Assembly: GCA_039807785.1 (NCBI GenBank)
Contig: JBDHRX010000007.1
Span: forward strand, 1 to 43,796
Length of the DNA: 43,796 nucleotides
From: Zeimonas sp039807785
GTDB lineage: Bacteria; Pseudomonadota; Gammaproteobacteria; Burkholderiales; Burkholderiaceae_E
Direction of reading: 5' to 3'
Part shown: positions 24,192 to 31,270 of the stretch, in pieces
Layout: each line of letters begins with the position of its first letter
Position numbering within the stretch: the stretch's first letter is position 1
Notes under the pieces: generated by a model
Seen by the model: only the letters and a program-made list of their open reading frames with translations
The model's database searches: none
What the model was told of the DNA's origin: nothing
Made by a program: the position numbers and the translations under genes

Positions 24192-27104
24192 ATGACATGG
24201 GTCGCCGAAAACGCGCAACCGACCCCGACCGATCCGTTGCCGCCGTTCGCGGCGCCCGAATCCGGCGCGGCCGCCGGCGCCTCGATCTATGCCGACTACA
24301 AGGTGATCCGGCGCAACGGATCGGTGGTCGCCTTCGAACCCTCGAAGATCGCGATCGCGATGACCAAGGCGTTCCTGGCGGTCAACGGCGGCCAGGGCGC
24401 GGCGTCGGCGCGCGTGCGCGAGCTGGTCGACCGGCTGACGCAGTCGGTGGTCGGCGCGCTGCTGCGCGGCAAGCCGGGCGGCGCCACGTTCCACATCGAG
24501 GACATCCAGGACCACGTCGAGCTCGCGCTGATGCGCTCGGGCGAGCACGAGGTGGCGCGTGCCTACGTGCTGTACCGCGAGCGTCGCTCCCAGGAGCGGG
24601 CGGCGCGGCTGCGCGAGCGCGACGGGGCCGAGCGCCCGGCGCTGCACGTGCTCGAGGCCGGCGTGCGCAAGCCGCTCGACCTGGCGGCGCTGCGCGGGCT
24701 GATCGATTCGGCCTGCGAAGGGCTGGGCGATTTCGTCGCCACCGATCCGGTGCTGGGCGACACGGTGAAGAACCTCTACGACGGCGTGCCGATCGAGGAG
24801 GTGCACAAGTCCGCGATCCTGTCGGCGCGGGCGCTGATCGAGAAGGACCCGGCCTACAGCCAGGTCACCGCGCGCCTGCTGCTGCATACGGTGCGGCGCG
24901 AGGTGCTCGGCGAGGAGGTCGCGCAGGCCGACATGGCGACCCGCTACGCCGAGTACTTCCCGCGCTTCGTCCGCCGCGGCGTCGATGCCGGGCTGCTCGA
25001 CGAGGCGCTGCTGCAGTACGACCTGCAGCGGCTCGGCCAGGCGCTGGTCGCGGGACGCGACCTCCAGTTCGGCTACCTCGGCCTGCAGACGCTGTACGAC
25101 CGCTACTTCCTGCACGTCGACGAGACCCGGATCGAGCTGCCGCAGGCGTTCTTCATGCGGGTGGCGATGGGCCTGGCGCTGAACGAGATCGACCGCGAGG
25201 CGCGCGCGATCGAGTTCTACGAGCTGCTGTCGAAGTTCGACTTCATGAGCTCGACCCCGACGCTGTTCAATTCCGGAACCTCGCGCTCGCAGCTGTCCTC
25301 GTGCTACCTGACGACGGTGTCCGACGACCTCGACGGCATCTACGAGGCGATCAAGGACAACGCGCTGCTCGCGAAGTACGCCGGCGGGCTCGGCAACGAC
25401 TGGACGCCGGTGCGCGCCCTGGGTTCGCACATCCGCGGCACCAACGGCAAGAGCCAGGGGGTGGTGCCGTTCCTGAAGGTGGTCAACGACACCGCGGTCG
25501 CGGTCAACCAGGGCGGCAAGCGCAAGGGCGCAGTCTGCGCCTACCTCGAGACCTGGCACCTCGACATCGAGGAATTCCTCGAGCTGCGCAAGAACACCGG
25601 CGACGACCGCCGGCGCACGCACGACATGAACACGGCGAACTGGATCCCCGACCTGTTCATGAAGCGGGTGACCGAGAACGCGGACTGGACGCTGTTCTCG
25701 CCGTCCGACTGCCCGGATCTGCACGACCTGTACGGCAAGGCCTTCGAGGCCGCCTACCTGCGCCACGAGGCGCGCGCGGCGAGCGGCGAGCTCAAGCTGT
25801 TCAAGAAGGTGCCCGCGGTGCAGCTGTGGCGGCGCATGCTGTCGATGCTGTTCGAGACCGGCCATCCGTGGATCACCTTCAAGGATGCCTGCAACCTGCG
25901 TTCGCCGCAGCAGCACGTCGGCGTCGTGCACAGCTCGAACCTGTGCACCGAGATCACGCTGAACACCGGCGACAGCGAGATCGCGGTGTGCAACCTGGGC
26001 TCGGTCAACCTGGTCGCGCACATGCGCGAGGAGGACGGCCGCTGGGTGCTCGACCAGGAGAAGCTGCTTCGCACGGTCCGGACCGCGATGCGCATGCTCG
26101 ACAACGTCATCGACATCAATTACTACGCCGTCGGCAAGGCGCGCAACTCGAACCTGAAGCACCGGCCGGTCGGCATGGGCATCATGGGTTTCCAGGACTG
26201 CCTGCACCTGATGCGCACCCCGTTCGCGAGCGCCGGGGCGGTCGAGTTCGCCGACCGCTCGATGGAGGCGGTCTGCTACCACGCGTACTGGGCGTCGACC
26301 GAGCTGGCCGAGGAGCGCGGCCGTTATTCGAGCTTCCGCGGCTCGCTGTGGGACCGGGGCATCCTGCCGCACGACTCGCTGAAGCTGCTGGCCGAGGAGC
26401 GCGGCGGCCACGTCGAGGTCGACGCCTCGGAGAGCCTCGACTGGCCGTCGCTGCGCGAACGCATCCGGGTGCACGGCATGCGCAACTCGAACTGCGTGGC
26501 GATCGCGCCCACCGCGACGATCTCGAACATCATCGGCGTCTCGGCGTGCATCGAGCCGACCTACCAGAACCTCTACGTCAAGTCGAACCTGTCGGGCGAG
26601 TTCACGGTGGTCAACGACTACCTGGTCCGCGACCTCAAGAAGCTCGGCCTCTGGGACGAGGTGATGATCGCCGACCTGAAGTTCTTCGACGGCTCGCTGT
26701 CGAAGATCGACCGGATCCCGCCCGAGCTGCGGGCGATCTACGCCACCGCCTTCGAGGTCGATCCGGGCTGGCTGGTCGAGTGCGCGTCGCGGCGCCAGAA
26801 GTGGATCGACCAGGCGCAGTCGCTGAACATCTACATGGCGGGCGCATCGGGCCGCAAGCTGCACGAGACCTATACGCTGGCGTGGCTGCGCGGCCTGAAG
26901 ACCACCTACTACCTGCGCACGCTCGGCGCGACCAGCGCCGAGAAGTCGACCACCGACAAGATCGGCCAGCTCAACGCGGTGTCGGCCGACGGCGCGATGA
27001 ACGCCGGCTTCTCGTACGCGGCGGCGCAGTCGCCGGCGGCGAGCGCCGACGGCGCGCCGAAGTTCTGCGCGATCGACGATCCCGACTGCGAAGCGTGCCA
27101 GTGA
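24192..27104 (+). CDS. nrdA: Ribonucleoside-diphosphate reductase, class Ia, alpha subunit
   Basis: 970-residue large subunit that reduces NDPs to dNDPs, with NrdB supplying the tyrosyl radical. The N-terminus has an ATP-cone (about 36-140, VIRRNGSVVAFEPSKIAIAMTK) and a second cone-like repeat (about 155-250), as in Pseudomonas-type NrdA. Active-site features: first redox Cys in QLSSCYLTT, the thiyl Cys in NLCTEITLN, partner Cys in VCNLGSVNL, and the radical-path Tyr pair in TTYYLRTLG. The C-terminal shuttle cysteines are in DCEACQ. ATG 24192 has a strong GGAGGAAG. It is regulated by an apparent NrdR box; the nrdB gene follows after 215 bp with its own promoter. Confidence 0.97.
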   Translation: MTWVAENAQPTPTDPLPPFAAPESGAAAGASIYADYKVIRRNGSVVAFEPSKIAIAMTKAFLAVNGGQGAASARVRELVDRLTQSVVGALLRGKPGGATFHIEDIQDHVELALMRSGEHEVARAYVLYRERRSQERAARLRERDGAERPALHVLEAGVRKPLDLAALRGLIDSACEGLGDFVATDPVLGDTVKNLYDGVPIEEVHKSAILSARALIEKDPAYSQVTARLLLHTVRREVLGEEVAQADMATRYAEYFPRFVRRGVDAGLLDEALLQYDLQRLGQALVAGRDLQFGYLGLQTLYDRYFLHVDETRIELPQAFFMRVAMGLALNEIDREARAIEFYELLSKFDFMSSTPTLFNSGTSRSQLSSCYLTTVSDDLDGIYEAIKDNALLAKYAGGLGNDWTPVRALGSHIRGTNGKSQGVVPFLKVVNDTAVAVNQGGKRKGAVCAYLETWHLDIEEFLELRKNTGDDRRRTHDMNTANWIPDLFMKRVTENADWTLFSPSDCPDLHDLYGKAFEAAYLRHEARAASGELKLFKKVPAVQLWRRMLSMLFETGHPWITFKDACNLRSPQQHVGVVHSSNLCTEITLNTGDSEIAVCNLGSVNLVAHMREEDGRWVLDQEKLLRTVRTAMRMLDNVIDINYYAVGKARNSNLKHRPVGMGIMGFQDCLHLMRTPFASAGAVEFADRSMEAVCYHAYWASTELAEERGRYSSFRGSLWDRGILPHDSLKLLAEERGGHVEVDASESLDWPSLRERIRVHGMRNSNCVAIAPTATISNIIGVSACIEPTYQNLYVKSNLSGEFTVVNDYLVRDLKKLGLWDEVMIADLKFFDGSLSKIDRIPPELRAIYATAFEVDPGWLVECASRRQKWIDQAQSLNIYMAGASGRKLHETYTLAWLRGLKTTYYLRTLGATSAEKSTTDKIGQLNAVSADGAMNAGFSYAAAQSPAASADGAPKFCAIDDPDCEACQ

Positions 27105-27217
27105 GGACGCTTCGCGGCGCAGCTTGACTCGGCCTTCGAAGCGTGTTCGCGCGATGCGATCTGTTGCGTGAACACCGACAAAACGTCGGCCAAGTCAAGC
27201 CGAAAGTCGTTCGATCG

Positions 27218-27272
27218 TTGCAAGCCATCCACATGCGCCGTAAGATCCCGCTTGTGAATAACAGCGGGATCT
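27218..27272 (+). promoter_or_regulatory. nrdB promoter overlapped by a 10-bp-arm inverted repeat
   Basis: TTGCAA (27218-27223) and TAAGAT (27241-27246), spaced 17 bp, form a sigma-70 promoter with its start near 27253. A perfect inverted repeat AGATCCCGCT (27243-27252) / AGCGGGATCT (27263-27272) with a 10-bp spacer covers the -10 and start site. It could be an operator. No T-run follows, so it is a poor terminator for nrdA. Confidence 0.6.
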
Positions 27273-27282
27273 CGCGGCAATA

Positions 27283-27296
27283 CAGGTAGTTACCTG
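27283..27296. promoter_or_regulatory. Inverted repeat in the nrdB leader
   Basis: CAGGTA-GT-TACCTG, perfect 6-bp arms, 24 bp upstream of the nrdB ATG. It may be a protein-binding site or a small hairpin near the ribosome-binding region. Confidence 0.35.
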
Positions 27297-27319
27297 AACA
27301 TATTGAAGCGAGACATCAG

Positions 27320-28513
27320 ATGCTGTCCTGGGACGAACCGATCTCCACTGCGCCGGCACAACCGGCACCGACCCGAGTGCCGGGCTTTCCGGCCGATGCT
27401 GCATCCGCACGCGCGGAGATCGCCCTGGCGCCGGTGAGCGCGGCCGCCGCGCCCGAGCCGCGCCGCCATGCCGGCTCCCAGGTGTCGCAGAGCACGCGCC
27501 GCGTGCGCGTCGAGGACAAGCGGATCATCAACGGCGGCGCCGACGTCAACCAGCTGGTGCCGTTCAAGTACAAGTGGGCGTGGGAGAAATACCTCGCCAC
27601 CTGCGCCAACCACTGGATGCCGCAGGAAATCGCGATGAGCCGCGACATCGCGCTGTGGAAGAACCCGAACGGGCTGACCGACGACGAGCGGCGCCTGGTC
27701 AAGCGCAACCTGGGTTTCTTCGTCACCGCCGATTCGCTGGCCGCGAACAACATCGTCCTGGGTACCTATCGCCACATCACCGCGCCCGAGTGCCGGCAGT
27801 TCCTGCTCAGGCAGGCGTTCGAGGAAGCGATCCACACCCACGCATACCAGTACATCGTCGAGTCGCTCGGGCTCGACGAGGGCGAGATCTTCAACGCGTA
27901 CCACGAGGTCGCGTCGATCCGCGACAAGGACGAGTTCCTGATCCCGTTCATCGACACGCTCACCGACCCGAACTTCGTCACCGGAACGCCCGAGAACGAC
28001 CGCAAGCTGCTGCGCTCGCTGATCGTGTTCGCGTGCCTGATGGAGGGCCTGTTCTTCTACGTCGGCTTCGTGCAGATCCTGGCCCTCGGACGCCAGAACA
28101 AGATGACCGGCGCGGCCGAGCAGTACCAGTACATCCTGCGCGACGAGTCGATGCACTGCAATTTCGGCATCGACCTGATCAACCAGATCAAGCTCGAGAA
28201 TCCGCACCTGTGGACGCCGCAGTTCCGCGACGAGATCCGCGGCCTGTTCCAGCGCGCGGTGGATCTCGAGTACGCCTACGCCGAGGACACCATGCCGCGC
28301 GGCGTGCTCGGCCTGAATGCCCCGATGTTCAAGGGTTACCTGCGCTTCATCGCCAACCGGCGCGCGCAACAGATCGGTCTCGACCCGATGTTCCCGCAGG
28401 AAGAGAACCCCTTCCCGTGGATGAGCGAGATGATCGATCTGAAGAAGGAGCGGAACTTCTTCGAGACGCGCGTCATCGAGTACCAGACCGGCGGTGCGCT
28501 GGCCTGGGACTGA
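27320..28513 (+). CDS. nrdB: Ribonucleoside-diphosphate reductase, class Ia, beta subunit
   Basis: 397-residue radical-generating subunit. The metal ligands and radical tyrosine align with E. coli R2: Asp138 (VTADSLAAN), Glu169 and His172 (EEAIHTHAY), and Tyr176 at the Tyr122-equivalent position. Further down, Glu in LMEGLFFY and the pair in LRDESMHCNF supply the remaining ligands. Residues 1-60 are a Pro/Ala-rich extension with no conserved motif, common in betaproteobacterial NrdB. The C-terminus (RVIEYQTGGALAWD) is the peptide that docks on NrdA. The gene has its own promoter 215 bp after nrdA; a strong terminator lies 134 bp downstream. Confidence 0.96.
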   Translation: MLSWDEPISTAPAQPAPTRVPGFPADAASARAEIALAPVSAAAAPEPRRHAGSQVSQSTRRVRVEDKRIINGGADVNQLVPFKYKWAWEKYLATCANHWMPQEIAMSRDIALWKNPNGLTDDERRLVKRNLGFFVTADSLAANNIVLGTYRHITAPECRQFLLRQAFEEAIHTHAYQYIVESLGLDEGEIFNAYHEVASIRDKDEFLIPFIDTLTDPNFVTGTPENDRKLLRSLIVFACLMEGLFFYVGFVQILALGRQNKMTGAAEQYQYILRDESMHCNFGIDLINQIKLENPHLWTPQFRDEIRGLFQRAVDLEYAYAEDTMPRGVLGLNAPMFKGYLRFIANRRAQQIGLDPMFPQEENPFPWMSEMIDLKKERNFFETRVIEYQTGGALAWD

Positions 28514-28816
28514 CCCGGCCGCACAGCGTCGCCAGACAGGATCCGAATTGAGGTCGATCGCAGCAAAGACGTACGAGCGGTTCGCGGCAGCGCGGCACCC
28601 GGTGCCCGCGGGGCCTCGTTCCCGCCGAAGCGACGACCTTGCAGAGACGCCGAGCCCGCGGGCCCGGCGTTTTTTTTGCGCCGAATTCATTAGCGTAGGA
28701 ACGGCAACACGCTTGCACGATGTTCTTGCGCCGATGAATAGCTCGTACCGGACCCGCCTGCGGGCATCCGGGCACGGGTTTCCATCATCGCAACATCCCG
28801 AGTAAAGGAGATCGTC
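28514..28816 (+). other. nrdB to histone-like gene interval (303 bp)
   Basis: No protein gene supported. It contains GC-rich dyads near 28591-28610, a textbook terminator (28647-28677) and then an AT-richer stretch leading to the histone-like gene. TTGCAC at 28713-28718 may be the latter's -35, with a weak TGAATA at 28735. A GGAG ribosome-binding site is at about 28806-28809. The 28514-28677 part could be an nrdB 3'UTR or a small RNA. Confidence 0.5.
28647..28677 (+). terminator. Strong intrinsic terminator downstream of nrdB
   Basis: Stem ACGCCG-A-GCC...GGC-C-CGGCGT (28647-28670; one A/C mismatch) followed by eight T (28670-28677). Confidence 0.9.
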
Positions 28817-29257
28817 ATGGCAACCGCCAAGAAAGCCGCCAAGAAGCCGGCTGCGAAGAAGGTCGCGAAAAAACCCGCCGCCAAGAAAGCGGTGAAGAAA
28901 GCCGCGGCCAAGAAGCCCGCCGCCAAGAAAGTGGTGAAGAAAGCCGCTGCGAAGAAACCCGCCGCCAAGAAAGCGGTGAAGAAAGCCGCGGCCAAGAAAC
29001 CCGCTGCCAAGAAAGCGGTGAAGAAAGCTGCCGCCAAGAAACCGGCCGCCAAGAAAGCGGTGAAGAAGGCTGCCGCGAAGAAAGCCGTCAAGAAGACCGC
29101 CAAGAAAGCGGCGAAGAAGGCCGCCAAGAAACCGGCCGCCAAGAAAGCGGCGAAGAAGAAGGCGGCCCGGAAACCGGCTGCTGCCAAGCCCGCGCCGGCG
29201 GCGAAGCCGCTGAATCCGGCCGCGGCATGGCCGTTCCCGACGGGCAACCGCCCGTAA
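28817..29257 (+). CDS. Histone H1-like alanine/lysine/proline-rich DNA-binding protein
   Basis: 146-residue extremely basic protein composed almost entirely of Ala, Lys and Pro, resembling the C-terminal tail of eukaryotic H1 and bacterial AlgP/HctB-type proteins. Residues 23-78 are four exact-register 14-residue repeats of KKAVKKAAAKKPAA (one has V for A), encoded by 42-bp DNA repeats at 28883-29050. The C-terminus switches to AAAWPFPTGNRP, a tail that I recognise as conserved in betaproteobacterial members. Expected to bind DNA non-specifically and compact the nucleoid. ATG 28817 has GGAG at suitable spacing (AAAGGAGATCGTC). Copy number of the repeats often varies between strains, so length may be strain-specific. 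Confidence 0.85.
   Translation: MATAKKAAKKPAAKKVAKKPAAKKAVKKAAAKKPAAKKVVKKAAAKKPAAKKAVKKAAAKKPAAKKAVKKAAAKKPAAKKAVKKAAAKKAVKKTAKKAAKKAAKKPAAKKAAKKKAARKPAAAKPAPAAKPLNPAAAWPFPTGNRP
28883..29050 (+). repeat. 42-bp in-frame repeats in the histone-like gene
   Basis: Four tandem 42-bp units, each coding 14 residues (KK-A/V-VKKAAAKKPAA), with synonymous differences, plus a partial fifth. Prone to slippage and copy-number change. Confidence 0.8.
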
Positions 29258-29276
29258 GCCAGCGCTCCTGCGCTGC

Positions 29277-29309
29277 CCGGAGCATCGCCCGGTTCGGGCG
29301 GTGCTCCGG
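29277..29309 (+). terminator. Hairpin after the histone-like gene
   Basis: 15-bp stem CCGGAGCATCGCCCG (29277-29291) / CGGGCGGTGCTCCGG (29295-29309) with one G-T-type pair and a 3-base loop, 19 bp after the stop. No immediate T-run; TTCTTTTT appears 41 bp later. Confidence 0.55.
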
Positions 29310-29396
29310 CCGATCCGGAGTCCCGCGCGCGTCGAACAGGCGCCGCGGGATTCTTTTTCCTGTGCGAGAATCCTCGGCGACTCCCGGTCGGACAGC

Positions 29397-29969
29397 ATGC
29401 ATCAAGCCCTCTGGTTCCTGCTCGAAACGCTCGGCAGCCTGCTCGCGACGGCCTGCGTGCTGCGCGCATACCTGACCTGGCTCGGGCTCGGGCCGCGCAA
29501 CCCGATCGGCCAGTTCGTCATCGCGGTAACCGAATGGATCGTGCGCCCGCTGCGCGGCGTGCTGCCGGCCGCGCGCAAGGGGCCGCGGAGCCTCGACTGG
29601 GCGAGCCTGGTCGCGGCGCTGGTGCTGGCGCTGGCGCTGGCGATCGCCTTCATCATGATCTTCGGGCGCGGACGCGCCCCGGCCTTCGGCGCGGTGCTGC
29701 TGCTGGCGGTGTTCTGGCTGGTCGAGTGGTCGCTGTGGCTGCTGACCGCGCTGGTGCTGCTGCTGGCGGTGCTCTCGTGGGTCAATCCGCATGCGCCGAT
29801 CGCGCCCACCGTCGATGCGCTGACCCAGCCGTTCCTGGCCCCGATCCGGCGCTTCGTGCCGCTGATCGGCGGGGTCGACCTCTCGCCGCTGGTCCTGATC
29901 CTGCTGCTGCAACTGGCACTGACGATGCTGAAATCGATGGTGCCCTCGTTCATGGCGATCGCCGCCTGA
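29397..29969 (+). CDS. YggT family membrane protein (two YGGT repeats)
   Basis: 190-residue inner-membrane protein with two YGGT domains, each a pair of hydrophobic helices: first about residues 5-90, second about 105-188. The repeated motif is LRAYLTWLGLGPRNPIGQFV...EWIVRPLRGVLP, then LSWVNPHAPIAPTVDALTQPFLAPIRRFVP. Family members are implicated in osmotic or cell-division-related processes, but function is not settled. I chose the ATG at 29397 (MHQALWFLLETLGSLL); the frame upstream runs through the preceding hairpin. The DUF167 gene follows after 37 bp, the usual yggT-yggU pairing. Confidence 0.88.
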   Translation: MHQALWFLLETLGSLLATACVLRAYLTWLGLGPRNPIGQFVIAVTEWIVRPLRGVLPAARKGPRSLDWASLVAALVLALALAIAFIMIFGRGRAPAFGAVLLLAVFWLVEWSLWLLTALVLLLAVLSWVNPHAPIAPTVDALTQPFLAPIRRFVPLIGGVDLSPLVLILLLQLALTMLKSMVPSFMAIAA

Positions 29970-30006
29970 GCGGCGTTCGCACCGCCGGCGATCGACGCTC
30001 CGCGGC

Positions 30007-30324
30007 ATGGACGAGCCGCTGCCCGCCTGGCTCGGCGGCGCGCCCGGCGCCTGGCGGATCCGCGTCGCCGCGCAGCCCGGCGCGCCCCGGTCCGGGGTGG
30101 TTGGCGAGCACGACGGCTGCCTGAAGCTGCGGGTCGCCGCGCCGCCGGTGGACGGGCGCGCCAACGAAGCGATCGCCGAGTTCCTGGCCCGTCGCCTGGG
30201 GGTGCCGCGGCGCGCGGTGCGGCTCGTCGCCGGCGCGTCGGCGCGCCGCAAGTCGTTCGAGGTCGCGGCTCCGCTCGAGCGCGCCGCGCTGCTGGCGCTG
30301 GCCTACCAGGGCGAGACGCCGTAG
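30007..30324 (+). CDS. DUF167 (YggU) family protein
   Basis: 105-residue small soluble protein of the YggU/DUF167 family. The conserved core is present: RIRVAAQPGAPRSGVVG, then LKLRVAAPPVDGRANEAI and a C-terminal VRLVAGASARRKSFEV. Function is unknown. It follows yggT as in many proteobacteria. Its last 22 bases overlap the end of the convergent PfkB-family kinase gene. Confidence 0.9.
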   Translation: MDEPLPAWLGGAPGAWRIRVAAQPGAPRSGVVGEHDGCLKLRVAAPPVDGRANEAIAEFLARRLGVPRRAVRLVAGASARRKSFEVAAPLERAALLALAYQGETP

Positions 30325-31256
30325 ACCTGCCGGTGGCGGCGGGCGACCTCGTCGCGATCGATGCGGTGGTTCTGCGCGCCCTGGTGCTCGATCTTGATCG
30401 CGCCCATCACGCTGCCGAGGCGGGCCGCGTCGACCCAGCTCGCGCCGCCCGCCAGCGCATGCAGCAGTCCGCCGCGGTAAGCGTCGCCGCAGCCGGTGGG
30501 GTCGACCGCGCGCGAGATCGGTACCGGGGCGACCTCGGTCATCCGGCCGGGCTCGTAGACGCGCGAGCCTTCCGCGCCGCGGGTCACGATCAGCGCCTGC
30601 ACGCGCTCGGCGATCCGCTCCTCGGTCCAGCCGGTGCGCTCGACCAGCAGCGAGGCCTCGTAGTCGTTGACCGCGACCGCCGCCGCGCTCGCGATGAAGC
30701 CGCGCAGCGCCTCGCCGTCGAACATCGGCAGCCCCTGCCCGGGATCGAACAGGTACGGCACGCCGGTCTCGACGAACTCGCGCGCATGCTGGAGCATCGC
30801 CTCGCGGCCGTTCGGCGCGACGATGCCGAACGCCGCCGGCTCGCCGGCGCGTTGCGCCTGCGCCGCCGAGACCGCGTGCGCCTCCGACATCGCGCCCGGA
30901 TGGAACGCGATGATCTGGTTGTCCGACAGGTCGGTGGTGATGAAGGCCTGGGCGGTGTAATGTGCTTCGAGGCGCCGGACCTGCGAGACGTCGATGCCGA
31001 GCGCGGACAGCCGCGCGAGATAGTCGTCGCCGTCGTGGCCGATGGTCGCCAGCACCACCGGATGGCCGCCGAGGCCGCCGAGGTTGTAGGCGATGTTCGC
31101 GGCGCAGCCGCCGTACTCGCGCTTGAGCCGCGGCGCGAGGAAGGCGACGTTCAGCATGTGGACGCGGTCCGGAAGGATGTGGTCCTTGAAATGCCCTTCG
31201 AACACCATGATGGTGTCGTAGGCGACCGAGCCGCTGATCAGCACGCGTCGAGGCAT
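30303..31256 (-). CDS. PfkB-family carbohydrate / nucleoside kinase (adenosine-kinase-like)
   Basis: 317-residue ribokinase-fold kinase. The PfkB signature 1 region is YGGCAANIAYNLGGLGG, and the catalytic anion hole with base Asp is DPTGCGDAYRGG near residue 255. The start MPRRVLISGSVAYDTIMVF and the acceptor-site pattern are like betaproteobacterial adenosine kinase-type members, so adenosine or a related nucleoside is the best guess; a sugar is possible. Of two adjacent ATGs (31259, 31256) the second is 5 nt from GGAG, so I chose it. It is the last gene of the leftward accB-accC run. Confidence 0.85.
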   Translation of the reverse strand: MPRRVLISGSVAYDTIMVFEGHFKDHILPDRVHMLNVAFLAPRLKREYGGCAANIAYNLGGLGGHPVVLATIGHDGDDYLARLSALGIDVSQVRRLEAHYTAQAFITTDLSDNQIIAFHPGAMSEAHAVSAAQAQRAGEPAAFGIVAPNGREAMLQHAREFVETGVPYLFDPGQGLPMFDGEALRGFIASAAAVAVNDYEASLLVERTGWTEERIAERVQALIVTRGAEGSRVYEPGRMTEVAPVPISRAVDPTGCGDAYRGGLLHALAGGASWVDAARLGSVMGAIKIEHQGAQNHRIDRDEVARRHRQVYGVSPW

Positions 31257-31270
31257 CATGGCTCCGCGAA

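Noticed and set aside
24120..26864. 914-codon open frame on the strand opposite nrdA
   Set aside because: It is an antisense shadow of a well-recognised gene in GC-rich DNA. Its translation is Arg/Asp/Val/Gln-biased low-complexity sequence with no motif.
27243..27272. Inverted repeat as the nrdA terminator
   Set aside because: There is no T-run after it, it lies 138 bp past the stop, and it coincides with a good -10 box and predicted start site of nrdB.
28494..28805. 103-codon open frame between nrdB and the histone-like gene
   Set aside because: It begins inside nrdB, runs through a strong terminator, has no ribosome-binding site and no recognisable motif.
28817..29257. Lysine/alanine repeat gene as a non-coding repeat or CRISPR-like array
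   Set aside because: The frame is intact, has a ribosome-binding site, and ends in a conserved non-repetitive tail; the repeats encode protein.
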